The translations under genes and the position numbers were made by a program. The notes beneath the pieces are model-generated. The model was not told where the DNA came from. It did no database searches and worked only from the letters and a program-made list of their open reading frames with translations. From Bacteroidales bacterium (lineage in GTDB: Bacteria; Bacteroidota; Bacteroidia; Bacteroidales; P3): a stretch of 64,000 bases of DNA. The stretch spans positions 1 through 64,000 of the forward strand of contig JAQVXZ010000005.1 of NCBI GenBank assembly GCA_028708845.1, written 5' to 3'. The number at the start of each line of letters is the position of its first letter. Position 1 is the first letter of the stretch. This document shows positions 7,769 through 17,035 of the stretch, in pieces.

Positions 7769-9919
7769 TTATTTAACTATCTTCATTTCTTTTATTAGGT
7801 TTTGGGCGTTTGCAAATTTGTCTATTATGAATAGAACGTAGCGGATGTCTACGTTGATGCAGCGTTGTAGGTCTGGGTTGAAGGCTATGTTGCCACTCAT
7901 TGCTTCCCAGTTGCCGTCAAATGCTAAGCCTACTAGTTCGCCTTTGCCATTTACTACTGGGGATCCTGAGTTTCCGCCTGTGATGTCGTTATTGGTGATA
8001 AAGCATACTGGTACTGTGCCATTTTGTGCATATTGTCCGTAGTCTTTGGTTTTATATAGTTCTTTTAGTTTTGATGGTATGGTAAATTCCCAGCTTGTGG
8101 TGTCTTCTTTTGCCATTATGCCTTCTAGGGTGGTGTAGTAGTTATAGGTTATGCCGTCTTTTGGTTTGTATTCTTTTACTTGTCCGTATGTGTAACGGAT
8201 TGTTGAGTTGGCATTTGGTGCAAAGTGTTTATTATTATCCATTTCCATTATGCCCTTTACAAACATTCTTTGTGTGGTGTTCATTGCTGCATAAGCTGGT
8301 TGTGCTGCTTGCATGCGTGTATTGTAGTTATTGATGAAGTCAACATAAGTCATAAACATTGGGTCGTTTGCTATTTGGTCTGCATCCATTTTGTCTATTA
8401 GTTTATATGCTTTTTCTGGCTCTAACATCTGCGACTGATCAAATATTTGTTTTGCTATCTTATTGAAGTCGTACTTGTTTTTGAAGGCATTGTCTAAGAA
8501 GTTTTCGCTTTGGTGTTTGTTGGGTACGTTGCGGAAGAATACATCATAGCCTGTTGCTAGTAGTTTTAGTTCGGTTGCGTAGTTGAAGTCTTTAAAGATT
8601 TCTTCTAGGTTTTCTTTTGTTGCTTGTGCTAGTTTCTTTGCTTTGTCGGTGTTTCCGTTTTCTCTTAGTTCTTTTTCAAGTTGTGAGAAACTTCTTGCTA
8701 TTGCTACGCCTGAGTTACCTCTTAGGAATGCTTCGTTGGTGAATATTCTTAGGTAATCAAATTCGTTTGTTATTTGTGAATAGGTTTCTAGTTCTTGTAA
8801 TACATTTCCATATTCTGCTTTTCTTTCTGGCTTTGCTTCTATCCATTTTGCAAATCTTGTTTCTAGGTCTTTCTTTGTGGATTTTACGTCAAGGTCTTGC
8901 AAGCATTTTGTCTGTCCGATATAGAACTTCCAATAGTTAGATAGTTGTGCAAATTTTGAAGCGTATTGTATTCTTACCTTTGGATCTGCTTTCATATCTG
9001 CATCCATTACATTTCTTAGGGCAGTTCTTGCAATAACTACTGATGGGTTGTAAACGTCAATTGCTTGCTCAACTCCATAAGAGGTCATAAAACGATCTGT
9101 TGAACCAGGGAATCCAATAATCATTGTGAAGTCATCATTCTTAACTCCTTTAAGGCTAATAGGTAGAGAGTGTTTTGGTTTAAATGGAACATTATCTTGT
9201 GCAAACTCTGCTGGTTTATTATCTTTGTTAGCATATACTCTAAACATAGAGAAATCACCAGTATGACGAGGCCACATCCAGTTATCAGTATCAGATCCAA
9301 ACTTACCAATTGATGAAGGTGGAGCTCCAACCATACGAACATCCTTATAAATCTCATACACAAAAAGAATGTATTGGTTACCGTCAAACATAGGTGCAAC
9401 TTGAGCAGTATAGCCATTATCCTTTTCAGCCTCTTCTCTAATTTTCTTTATATTATCTCTAATAATGCTTGCTCTCTTTTCTTCAGTGGTTTCCTTAGTA
9501 ATATTCATAAGAACCTTATCACTAACATCATCCATCCTAATTAAGAACTTAGCAGTCAGACCAGGACAAGGCAACTCCTCTTTCTTAGAATAAGCCCAAA
9601 ACCCATTCATAAGATAATCATGCTCAACCGTAGAGTGTTGTTGAATTTGAGGATAGCCACAGTGATGATTGGTCAAAAGCAAACCCTCATCAGAAATAAT
9701 CTCACCCGTACAACCCCTACCAAACTGCACAATAGCATCTTTCAAAGAAGCCTGATTAATATCGTAAATCTGCTTAGGACTTAATTTCAAACCCTTAGCC
9801 TTCATATCCTTGTACGTCTGCTTGTCCAAGAACATAAGTAACCACATTCCCTCATCAGCCTTAGCCAATGGAGCAAATGCAAATAATCCTATAAGAAGGA
9901 ATAAAATTGTTTTTTTCAT
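7769..9919 (-). CDS. S46 family dipeptidyl-peptidase (DPP7/DPP11-like)
   Basis: This 716-residue serine peptidase carries a signal peptide (MKKTILFLLIGLFAFAPLAKA) and should act in the periplasm. There S46 enzymes release dipeptides from peptide N-termini in asaccharolytic, peptide-using Bacteroidota. The chymotrypsin-like catalytic His is in LLTNHHCGYP (His85 or 86). An Asp-containing DTDNWMWPRHTGDF block follows, and the nucleophile Ser is in GGNSGSPV near the C-terminus. Dipeptide preference (hydrophobic for DPP7, acidic for DPP11) depends on a residue near the C-terminal NWEAMSGNI segment. The Gly there hints at DPP7-type specificity, but I am not sure. The gene is the last of a probable tamB-mgsA-S46 unit. 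Confidence 0.92.
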   Translation of the reverse strand: MKKTILFLLIGLFAFAPLAKADEGMWLLMFLDKQTYKDMKAKGLKLSPKQIYDINQASLKDAIVQFGRGCTGEIISDEGLLLTNHHCGYPQIQQHSTVEHDYLMNGFWAYSKKEELPCPGLTAKFLIRMDDVSDKVLMNITKETTEEKRASIIRDNIKKIREEAEKDNGYTAQVAPMFDGNQYILFVYEIYKDVRMVGAPPSSIGKFGSDTDNWMWPRHTGDFSMFRVYANKDNKPAEFAQDNVPFKPKHSLPISLKGVKNDDFTMIIGFPGSTDRFMTSYGVEQAIDVYNPSVVIARTALRNVMDADMKADPKVRIQYASKFAQLSNYWKFYIGQTKCLQDLDVKSTKKDLETRFAKWIEAKPERKAEYGNVLQELETYSQITNEFDYLRIFTNEAFLRGNSGVAIARSFSQLEKELRENGNTDKAKKLAQATKENLEEIFKDFNYATELKLLATGYDVFFRNVPNKHQSENFLDNAFKNKYDFNKIAKQIFDQSQMLEPEKAYKLIDKMDADQIANDPMFMTYVDFINNYNTRMQAAQPAYAAMNTTQRMFVKGIMEMDNNKHFAPNANSTIRYTYGQVKEYKPKDGITYNYYTTLEGIMAKEDTTSWEFTIPSKLKELYKTKDYGQYAQNGTVPVCFITNNDITGGNSGSPVVNGKGELVGLAFDGNWEAMSGNIAFNPDLQRCINVDIRYVLFIIDKFANAQNLIKEMKIVK

Positions 9920-9950
9920 CTGTTTAATTTGTTTGTTTATTTATTTGTTT

Positions 9951-10430
9951 TTATTTCTTTATCTTTCTGTTTCTATATGCACTGAAATCATATACTTTCT
10001 TTTGATAGCTATGGTTCTCAAATAATTCAGAAGATATTATGTAGTCGGCTGTTGAACGGTTGGAGGCTGTTGGTATATTGTACATAACTGCAATTCTAAG
10101 TAATGCTTTTACGTCAACATCGTGTGGTTGTTGCTCCATTGCATCCCAAAAGAAGAATAAGAAGTCTATCTTGTCTTCACTAATTAAGGCTCCAAGCTGT
10201 TGGTCGCCACCAAGGGGTCCTGACTTAAGCTTTTCAACCTCTATATAGTCTTTTGAAGATGGACTTAATTCTTTATTAATTTCTGCTTCAACCATAATAC
10301 CAGTTGTTCCTGTAGATATTAAGTTATGTTTTGCTAGTTTCATTTTGTTGAAGGCTACCCATTCGGCTAGGTCTTTCTTACAGTTATCGTGTGCAACTAT
10401 TGCTATTGTATATTTATTTGTCTTTTTCAT
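9951..10430 (-). CDS. mgsA: Methylglyoxal synthase
   Basis: The enzyme converts dihydroxyacetone phosphate to methylglyoxal and phosphate, a bypass of lower glycolysis that releases phosphate. The product has 159 residues. Characteristic segments are VAHDNCK with His14, the phosphate-binding STGTTG at 39-44, GPLGGDQQLG with the catalytic Asp76, and the closing WDAMEQQPHDVD with His103. It lies 13 bp after the tamB-like gene and 31 bp before the S46 peptidase gene, all on the minus strand, so co-transcription is likely. No methylglyoxal detoxification gene (gloA/gloB) is seen nearby. Confidence 0.95.
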   Translation of the reverse strand: MKKTNKYTIAIVAHDNCKKDLAEWVAFNKMKLAKHNLISTGTTGIMVEAEINKELSPSSKDYIEVEKLKSGPLGGDQQLGALISEDKIDFLFFFWDAMEQQPHDVDVKALLRIAVMYNIPTASNRSTADYIISSELFENHSYQKKVYDFSAYRNRKIKK

Positions 10431-10443
10431 TTGATTTAATAGT

Positions 10444-13400
10444 TTATTTTGTTTTTTGTTTTAGTACTTTGTTTCTTTGTTTTCTTGATTTAAAGATATC
10501 GGCAAAATGTTCATATTCTTTCTTATATGTTATACCAACACCTTGTGTGTATGGGCTTATATTATTTTTAGTGAAATCATCTGCATTTGATTTATTGAAA
10601 ACCTTGAAGCGGAAATTATCTGTTATCTTATATTCAGCATTCAAATCTAACATAAAGGATGATGATTCTTGAGCTTGTTCTGTTTTGCCACCAAAGACTG
10701 ATGTTGATTCTAATTCCCACCTGCCTATATTCTTTGATATATTAACATCAAACTGGTCTGTTACAGCCTCTGAGCCTGGAATATAGTTTACTCCAACATC
10801 AACAAAGGTTATCATGTTTGCAAGCATTCCTGATATTTGTCCAAAGGCCAAATCAAAGGCTGAAGATGCTATGTTTGGTCCTCCAATATTTCCCTCAACT
10901 GAAGATGAAGGAACATAGAACTGACGAGTAACCAAAAGAGAAACGGTTTGTTCAAGCATTTGCTTTTCATCGTTCCTGTCTATATACATAAATAAATCAT
11001 CAACGGTTTGTTGGTCGGTGCTTGGAAGACGTATGTCGAAAGTTGGTACAGGGTTCATTAGCTTGCCTGAAAGATTAATAACACTTTGAACATCCACTTG
11101 CTTCATATATTCCTTGCCAAGAATTGGAGAAAGTGATGCCTTTGTTTTATAGACTGCACTAACATTAAGATTAGCATTTGTTGGGTCGCCATTAAACTGA
11201 ATTGTTCCTCCCTTTTCCAGCATAAAGGTCTTTTCAATAACATTCATTATAGCTAGCCCAAAGGTTCCACTTTCAATATTAACTAAGCCATACATATTGA
11301 ACTTGCCTTTAGAGTTAATATCCATTTTCAAATCACCCGAGCCAGACGCCTTTAGGTCTCCTCCAATTTGATTGAAGTTCATAGGCATTCCAATTGCTGC
11401 ATCAGGAGTAACGGTTAGGTCAATATGAATACTTAAATCCATCTCTTTTTCTGTAGCAACCTTAAGTCTCTTACTTATGGTATCTTCTTTTTCTTTATTG
11501 AAATCAACGAACCTTATAAATGAATTATTTGAAACACTTGTTTTACTTGAAATTGGAAGATATACATTCGTTCCTCTTTCTGTCCTGGCTTTAACATCTA
11601 TTTTCAGGGTAGAAAGGTCGCCCATTATACTTGCTCTTGCCGATGCGTATGCTTCACCATAATACATTTGATCAATAGAGAATCTAGTGTCGAGAATCTT
11701 AACCTTATCAGCAGTTACGATTAGGTTGATTAAGAAGTCTTCGAACTTGTCATGGGTTACTGTTCCATCTATTACCAATTTGTTTTTCTCAGTATCTCTT
11801 AGCACAAACTTATTCAGAATGAATTTATTATTCTTTATGGTTAGAGAATCTGAAAAATAATACTTAGTGTTAATCATATCAATCTTAAGGGATCCATTGT
11901 TTACCTTAAGTGTTCCTAGAATATCTGGACTGGTGAACAATCCTTTAATCTTAATGTCTTCACCACTTATAAATCCTTCTGCCTCTGAAGAGAAACTATT
12001 CAAAAATGGCTCAATAACGTTTAAGTTAAAGTTTCTAAGGCTAAGATTTAGATTAAGATTATTGGTTTTGCTCTGCGGATATATAAAGCCTTTGACCGAT
12101 AATGGGATATTTTGATTTCCTTCTTTCCCTCTGTAAAGTAGCTTTATATCAACAAGAAACTCATCATTTTTAAGAGTATTGCTAATTTTCAAATCAGCTA
12201 TCCCTAAAAAGTTATCATTAAAAGATAAGCTATCGATTATTAAGTTAGATACTAAGCTTGGCTTATTGAATAAATTTTTAAGGGTAACGCTTTCGTTTAT
12301 CCTTCCCCCTAGTTCAATGCCACTAGATTTCAAAAATGGATTAAATGTACTTAAATCAACATTCTTAAAATCTATTCTCATTTCATCTTTGCTATTGTCG
12401 GAAGCTATACCATTGATTGTAATGAGTTCATTTAGCTTGCTTAAAGAGAAATTTAGAATTGCTAGTTGATTGCCATCATAACCTATAACATTATTATTAT
12501 TTATCACTATTTCACTTCCCAAAACCTCAAACTGTGAATTCTCGAAGCTACCTTCTATGCTATTATTGGTGAAAATGGATTTAAAGTTAACACTCCCTTT
12601 TGTTCTATTTTCTGTTTTTTCATCCGCAAAGTTAAGAGCCAAATCAAGCTTTTTGGCATTAGAAATAACATCTAAAACAACATTTCTTATCAAAAGGCTA
12701 TCAGTAACCATAAACTTTGAAGATAGAACATTAGTGTATAGATCATTATTTACGACCTTTGCATTTAATTTAATATCATTAAAGATTATATTGCCAATAT
12801 CTATACGGTTTGTCCTAAAGCTTAGTTTGAGCTTGTCTATTGTATCTAATGAACCTTCAATTATTGTGTTATTACTCAAACTAATGGTTGGTGCAAATAG
12901 TAAAAAGATTGGATTTGCGTTCTTTAGCGTGGCAGAGAAGTTTAGTCTTGACTTAATTTGATAATTATCATCAATCTCCTCTACTGCCAAATCACCTACT
13001 TCAGGAGAAAGAAAACTAAAATCAGGTATATAGGTTTTTATTATCCAAGTTATATCCTTTCCGAAATCAGCAAAATCATATTTCCCAACCATGGACAAAT
13101 CAAATATATCGGAATAAATAGCCAGACTATTAGCTTCTGGTGAGGTAGACATTTGAGCATTGAATCGTTTAAGAACGAGATCTTTCTTTTCATCCATCAC
13201 AAACTTTAAGTCTTGCATGCTTAGAGTTCCTGTAAGATTCTTTATATCTAGGTTTTTAACATCCGCAATAATCTTTCCCGATACTATGGTTGTTGAGTCT
13301 GCAAACTGAAATAGATTTAGCTTGTATGGATCAATGTTTTCAAAACTAGCATCAAGGTAAAGGGATTGTTGATCTTTTATTGAATAATCGGCAGAAGCAA

Positions 13401-14940
13401 TTAGCTTTGTTTTTCCGTCTTGAACGTATAACTGAGCTGCTATTTCCCTGTTTTCAATTTCTCCATCTACATAAATGGAATCATAATTGTTTCCTTTTAA
13501 ATAAACATTGTTAAGGCTTGCCGTTAAGCTCCCTCTTAAATCATCAAGACTAGTTCCTGTAACCTTAGCCTTTGCAATAAGTTGAGTTGTTCCAAGCCAA
13601 GGAATATCTAAAAGTGTTCCAGCGTTAAACTCTTTAGTTAATAGGTCGGCAGAATATGTTGTAAAATTCCCTTTTGTTATTGAGCTTGCTATCAAATCAA
13701 GATTCCCTATCTCAGTATTGATTTCTGCAATTGCATTAAATTCTGAAATTAAACCTATAAAGCTTCCTTTAAGATTAATCATCCCAAGATTTGAAACCAT
13801 TAAAGGAATTGGTAGGCTTTCTAATAAATCTCCTAGTTTCATTGAGTGATAGTCAGCATAACTTAACTGTATTTCTTCTGCAAAAATATCAAATATGGTA
13901 TTATCTATATCTGGTAAGCCTGTAACTCTTCCCCTCAATTTAACATGTGTTTCTTTCCCTGTGGTAATATCAAGGTTATCGCAATACATATCGCTAACTG
14001 TTCCATTAAACTTAGTAGCAAGATCTACTTTTTGTTCAAAACCTTTTAATGTTTCAGCCCAATAAGTTGCGTCTTTCATCCCCAGATAACTTCCTTTCTT
14101 TATCTCTCCATCAAAATAAACTGAATCAATAACTTCACCATAGCTATCCCACGAGCTTGTTTTCATCAGAACATCAATAGATAAATCAGAGTTTGTAGTT
14201 CTTATCCTTGTATTCTTTGCAACCATCCCTTTTGAAGATGCAACAAATTCCCCTGATATTGATTTTACCTCAAAACCGCTTGCTTCTTTGGCAGAAAAGC
14301 GATTGAACTTAACATTTATTGAATCATCTATAAGCAAAACATTTTTCAGGTCAGCATTGATATTACTAAACCTCATATTATTCAACGCAACAATATTAGC
14401 TGGATAAACATCTATGTCATCTCTCATTTTGAGTGAGAAGTTAGCATCTTTTATCTTTACCCTATAAACATCTAGCACAAATGGCTTCTGTTCTTTTTTT
14501 GGCTTAGGTTTATCAGATTTAAAATAATCGATAATGAATTGGAAGTTCAAACCCTCTTTCCCTGTTTCAATGTTAAATGTTGCTGTCTCCAAACTAACAC
14601 TACTTATTTTAATACCATCGGCTGAGGGTAAGGAGTAAATTTTAACAGAAATATAATCGGCATAAAGTATTGTGTCTCCCTTTTGACTTTCTAAATATAC
14701 ATCTTTTATTTTAATGCCATCGAATACGTTTACACTTAGGGCACCAATCCTTAGTTCTGTTTTCCATTCTTTTGAGAAAAAATCAGAAACTTTAGCTGCC
14801 AAAATAGATTGAACTATTGATGTGTTCAACAAAGCCATAAAAAGATATACAACCATAAAGGCGGTTAGTAAACAATAACCTATAACCTTAGAGGTTTTCT
14901 TGAAATATCTTTTTTTATGTTTTTGTTTCTCTAAATTCAT
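10444..14940 (-). CDS. tamB: TamB-like translocation and assembly module protein (DUF490)
   Basis: At 1498 residues this is the longest protein in the window. One N-terminal membrane helix (about residues 16-40, VIGYCLLTAFMVVYLFMALL) anchors it in the inner membrane. The rest is a long series of beta-rich repeats expected to form a hydrophobic groove across the periplasm. The C-terminal domain has the TamB signatures: a VDVQSVINLSGKLMNPVPTFDIRLPSTDQQ region, then NISKNIGRWELESTS and a strand-rich tail. In Proteobacteria TamB-family proteins support outer-membrane assembly and lipid transport. The Bacteroidota homologue is longer. A -7 box sits so close to the ATG that the mRNA may be nearly leaderless. 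Confidence 0.88.
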   Translation of the reverse strand: MNLEKQKHKKRYFKKTSKVIGYCLLTAFMVVYLFMALLNTSIVQSILAAKVSDFFSKEWKTELRIGALSVNVFDGIKIKDVYLESQKGDTILYADYISVKIYSLPSADGIKISSVSLETATFNIETGKEGLNFQFIIDYFKSDKPKPKKEQKPFVLDVYRVKIKDANFSLKMRDDIDVYPANIVALNNMRFSNINADLKNVLLIDDSINVKFNRFSAKEASGFEVKSISGEFVASSKGMVAKNTRIRTTNSDLSIDVLMKTSSWDSYGEVIDSVYFDGEIKKGSYLGMKDATYWAETLKGFEQKVDLATKFNGTVSDMYCDNLDITTGKETHVKLRGRVTGLPDIDNTIFDIFAEEIQLSYADYHSMKLGDLLESLPIPLMVSNLGMINLKGSFIGLISEFNAIAEINTEIGNLDLIASSITKGNFTTYSADLLTKEFNAGTLLDIPWLGTTQLIAKAKVTGTSLDDLRGSLTASLNNVYLKGNNYDSIYVDGEIENREIAAQLYVQDGKTKLIASADYSIKDQQSLYLDASFENIDPYKLNLFQFADSTTIVSGKIIADVKNLDIKNLTGTLSMQDLKFVMDEKKDLVLKRFNAQMSTSPEANSLAIYSDIFDLSMVGKYDFADFGKDITWIIKTYIPDFSFLSPEVGDLAVEEIDDNYQIKSRLNFSATLKNANPIFLLFAPTISLSNNTIIEGSLDTIDKLKLSFRTNRIDIGNIIFNDIKLNAKVVNNDLYTNVLSSKFMVTDSLLIRNVVLDVISNAKKLDLALNFADEKTENRTKGSVNFKSIFTNNSIEGSFENSQFEVLGSEIVINNNNVIGYDGNQLAILNFSLSKLNELITINGIASDNSKDEMRIDFKNVDLSTFNPFLKSSGIELGGRINESVTLKNLFNKPSLVSNLIIDSLSFNDNFLGIADLKISNTLKNDEFLVDIKLLYRGKEGNQNIPLSVKGFIYPQSKTNNLNLNLSLRNFNLNVIEPFLNSFSSEAEGFISGEDIKIKGLFTSPDILGTLKVNNGSLKIDMINTKYYFSDSLTIKNNKFILNKFVLRDTEKNKLVIDGTVTHDKFEDFLINLIVTADKVKILDTRFSIDQMYYGEAYASARASIMGDLSTLKIDVKARTERGTNVYLPISSKTSVSNNSFIRFVDFNKEKEDTISKRLKVATEKEMDLSIHIDLTVTPDAAIGMPMNFNQIGGDLKASGSGDLKMDINSKGKFNMYGLVNIESGTFGLAIMNVIEKTFMLEKGGTIQFNGDPTNANLNVSAVYKTKASLSPILGKEYMKQVDVQSVINLSGKLMNPVPTFDIRLPSTDQQTVDDLFMYIDRNDEKQMLEQTVSLLVTRQFYVPSSSVEGNIGGPNIASSAFDLAFGQISGMLANMITFVDVGVNYIPGSEAVTDQFDVNISKNIGRWELESTSVFGGKTEQAQESSSFMLDLNAEYKITDNFRFKVFNKSNADDFTKNNISPYTQGVGITYKKEYEHFADIFKSRKQRNKVLKQKTK

Positions 14941-14948
14941 TACTTTTG

Positions 14949-14956
14949 CAAATATA
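14949..14956 (-). promoter_or_regulatory. -7 box of the tamB-like gene, unusually close to the ATG
   Basis: On the minus strand TATATTTG ends 8 bp before the A of the start codon at 14940. Transcription would begin only a few bases upstream of the ATG, giving a very short or absent leader. Confidence 0.5.
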
Positions 14957-15038
14957 TTACTTTATTTGCATTATAAAGATACACATGTATAATATTTGTA
15001 TTTATTTTTGACTTAATTAAGAAAAACAACATAATCTA

Positions 15039-16043
15039 ATGGCATATATATTAGCAATTGAATCTTCTTGTGACGACACCTCTGCTGCAGTAATTAATGA
15101 TTTTAAGATTTACTCTAACGTTATAGCTTCTCAATCAGTTCACCAAAAGTTTGGAGGAGTTGTTCCTGAATGGGCATCAAGGGCACATCAAAAAAATATT
15201 ATTCCCGTAGTTGACACTGCTATAAAAGAAGCAGGAATAAGAAAAGAAGACCTTTCAGCCGTTGCCTTCACTCGTGGACCTGGACTACTTGGTTCTCTAC
15301 TAGTTGGAGTAAGCTTTGCTAAGAGTTTTGCAACAGCCCTCAACCTACCACTTATTGATGTAAACCACCTAGAGGCTCATATACTAGCACATTTCATTAA
15401 AGATAATCCAGACACAAAAACACCTTCTTTCCCCTTCCTTTGCCTACTAGTAAGTGGAGGAAACACTCAAATCATTTATGTTAAGTCACCTTCCGATATG
15501 GAGATTATAGGCAAAACAATTGATGATGCAGCAGGAGAAACCTTCGATAAGGTAGCTAAAATCCTTTCTCTGCCATATCCTGGTGGCCCTCATATTGACA
15601 GACTCGCAAAAACAGGAGACATAAACGCCCTTAAATTTGCCCAGTCCAATATGCCTAACTACGATTATAGCTTTTCAGGAGTTAAAACAAGCATACTTTA
15701 TACCCTTAGAGATAAGTTAAAAGAAAACCCTAAATTTTTGGAAGAAAACCTAAGTGATATATGTGCATCTGCACAGCATAGGGTTGTTACAATGTTACTT
15801 AAGAAACTTGAAAAAGCAGGAAAAGATTTAAAAATTAAAGATATCGCAATAGCAGGTGGAGTTTCAGCAAATTCATATCTTAGAGAGAAACTAACAGAAC
15901 TAGGGAAGAAACATAATTGGAATGTTTTTATCCCTCCTTTCCAATACACCACAGATAATGCCGCAATGGTGGCAGTTGCAGGTTATTTCAAATATCTAAA
16001 TAAAGATTTTGCAACACTAGACCTTACAGCATACACACGATAA
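15039..16043 (+). CDS. tsaD: tRNA t6A37 threonylcarbamoyltransferase TsaD
   Basis: TsaD transfers the threonylcarbamoyl group from TC-AMP to A37 of ANN-decoding tRNAs, working with TsaB and TsaE. The 334 residues are a complete Kae1/Gcp fold. The N-terminal phosphate loop is LAIESSCDDTSAAV. The metal-binding pair is His110 and His114 in VNHLEAH, followed by LLVSGGNTQ, GGVSANSYLR and the C-terminal TTDNAAMVA. Its partners tsaB and tsaC are elsewhere in this window, and tsaE was not seen. aroK follows after 12 bp in the same direction, which suggests a two-gene transcript. The gene is divergent from the tamB-like gene. Confidence 0.97.
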   Translation: MAYILAIESSCDDTSAAVINDFKIYSNVIASQSVHQKFGGVVPEWASRAHQKNIIPVVDTAIKEAGIRKEDLSAVAFTRGPGLLGSLLVGVSFAKSFATALNLPLIDVNHLEAHILAHFIKDNPDTKTPSFPFLCLLVSGGNTQIIYVKSPSDMEIIGKTIDDAAGETFDKVAKILSLPYPGGPHIDRLAKTGDINALKFAQSNMPNYDYSFSGVKTSILYTLRDKLKENPKFLEENLSDICASAQHRVVTMLLKKLEKAGKDLKIKDIAIAGGVSANSYLREKLTELGKKHNWNVFIPPFQYTTDNAAMVAVAGYFKYLNKDFATLDLTAYTR

Positions 16044-16055
16044 ACAAAATACAAT

Positions 16056-16571
16056 ATGAGGATATTTATAATAGGTTTTATGTGCAGTGGCAAAAGCACT
16101 GTTGGAAAAAAACTTGGAAATATCATGAATCTAAAGCATATTGATACTGATAAGGTCTTTGAAAGCAAGTATAATATAAATATATCAAGCTTTTTTGAAA
16201 AATATGGCGAAGACCTATTCCGAGAACTAGAACATAAAATCCTATTAGAAACGATAAAAGAAGATAATTGCATAATTTCCACAGGCGGAGGCTTACCTTG
16301 TTTTCATAATAACATAGAAATAATAAAAGAAAATGGCATATCAATATACCTAAATATGTCACCCATATCAATAATTCACCGCATCAATAATTCCAAAAAG
16401 AAACGCCCCCTACTACAAAACAAATCCCCAGAAGAATTACAAGAGTACATAGAAAAGCTCCTAAAACAAAGAGAAGTATTCTATAATCAAGCTGATTTAA
16501 AAATAAAAGGCGAAGACCCAAATATCAAGGAAATAGCGACAGAGCTTATATCTTATATAAAAGGAAATTAA
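16056..16571 (+). CDS. aroK: Shikimate kinase
   Basis: This 171-residue kinase phosphorylates shikimate with ATP in the aromatic amino acid (chorismate) pathway. Walker A is GFMCSGKST at residues 7-15; the usual Gly at the fourth position is Cys here. The shikimate-binding DTD is at 30-32, Arg56 is in FRELE, and the GGG motif is at 76-78 (STGGGLP). The lid region is KKRPLL. No other aro genes are next to it. It starts 12 bp after tsaD and is probably co-transcribed with it. Array B begins about 60 bp after its stop codon. Confidence 0.93.
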   Translation: MRIFIIGFMCSGKSTVGKKLGNIMNLKHIDTDKVFESKYNINISSFFEKYGEDLFRELEHKILLETIKEDNCIISTGGGLPCFHNNIEIIKENGISIYLNMSPISIIHRINNSKKKRPLLQNKSPEELQEYIEKLLKQREVFYNQADLKIKGEDPNIKEIATELISYIKGN

Positions 16572-16628
16572 CAAGTAGTCTTATATCCTTATTCCAAGAA
16601 ATTGAACCAAAGAAAGGATTATCTATAT

Positions 16629-16850
16629 CTTCGTATTAAACTCCTGAAAATAAGAAACAAAGAAATGAATCTTCGTTTCAATCTCAGAATCATGGCATGA
16701 AACAGGCAACATCATGCCATGATACTTATCAATTCATGGCATGAAATGAGTCATATCATGCCATGATTCTGAGATTGAATCAAAGATTAAAAAGTTCAAT
16801 ACTTAGATTTACTTATCTGAATCTTAGTTTAAGAAAATTATAATTATTAG
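16629..16850. repeat. Array B: homologue of array A, 10-11 slots at 21-22 bp spacing
   Basis: Four copies of TCATG(G/C)CATGA begin at 16690, 16712, 16734 and 16756, again exactly 22 bp apart. Their three 11-bp spacers match those of array A with one to two changes each (for example AACAGGCAACA here and AACCGGCAACA there). The phase continues outward. CTTCG is centred at 16631, ATAAG at 16652 and CTTCG at 16673. CAAAG is at 16783, then CTTAG at 16804 and 16825, and a weak ATTAG at 16848. Bases 16680-16700 and 16756-16776 form a perfect 21-bp inverted repeat that includes the outer palindromes. The array lies between aroK and the AAA ATPase gene, both on the plus strand. Confidence 0.85.
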
Positions 16851-16955
16851 ATTTGCAAATAATCATTGATAAATAAAAGAGAATGGCTTATCCGTACATA
16901 TTAATAGGAAGACCTAATAATACAGCGTTTCATTTTATGAGAACAAAACAAAAAC

Positions 16956-17019
16956 GCACTGTCATAGTGCATTATTTTCATAAAATCGCACTATGATAGT
17001 GCATAATTGATTATCTTTG
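16956..17019 (+). promoter_or_regulatory. Promoter with two operator-like palindromes ahead of the AAA ATPase gene
   Basis: GCACTGTCATAGTGC (16956-16970) and GCACTATGATAGTGC (16988-17002) are two copies of a 15-bp odd palindrome. The second is perfect, and the centres are 32 bp apart (about three helical turns). The second ends 9 bp before a TATCTTTG -7 box at 17012-17019, where the -33 element should be. A dimeric repressor or an activator could bind here. The regulator is unknown; the ATPase itself is one candidate. Confidence 0.7.
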
Positions 17020-17035
17020 CAGAAAATACTTGGTT

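Noticed and set aside
16883..16996. Small ORF (37 residues, MAYPYILIGR start) ahead of the AAA ATPase
   Set aside because: There is a TAGATTTG box 28 bp upstream, but the frame ends inside the second operator palindrome and shows no recognisable feature. Too weak to call.
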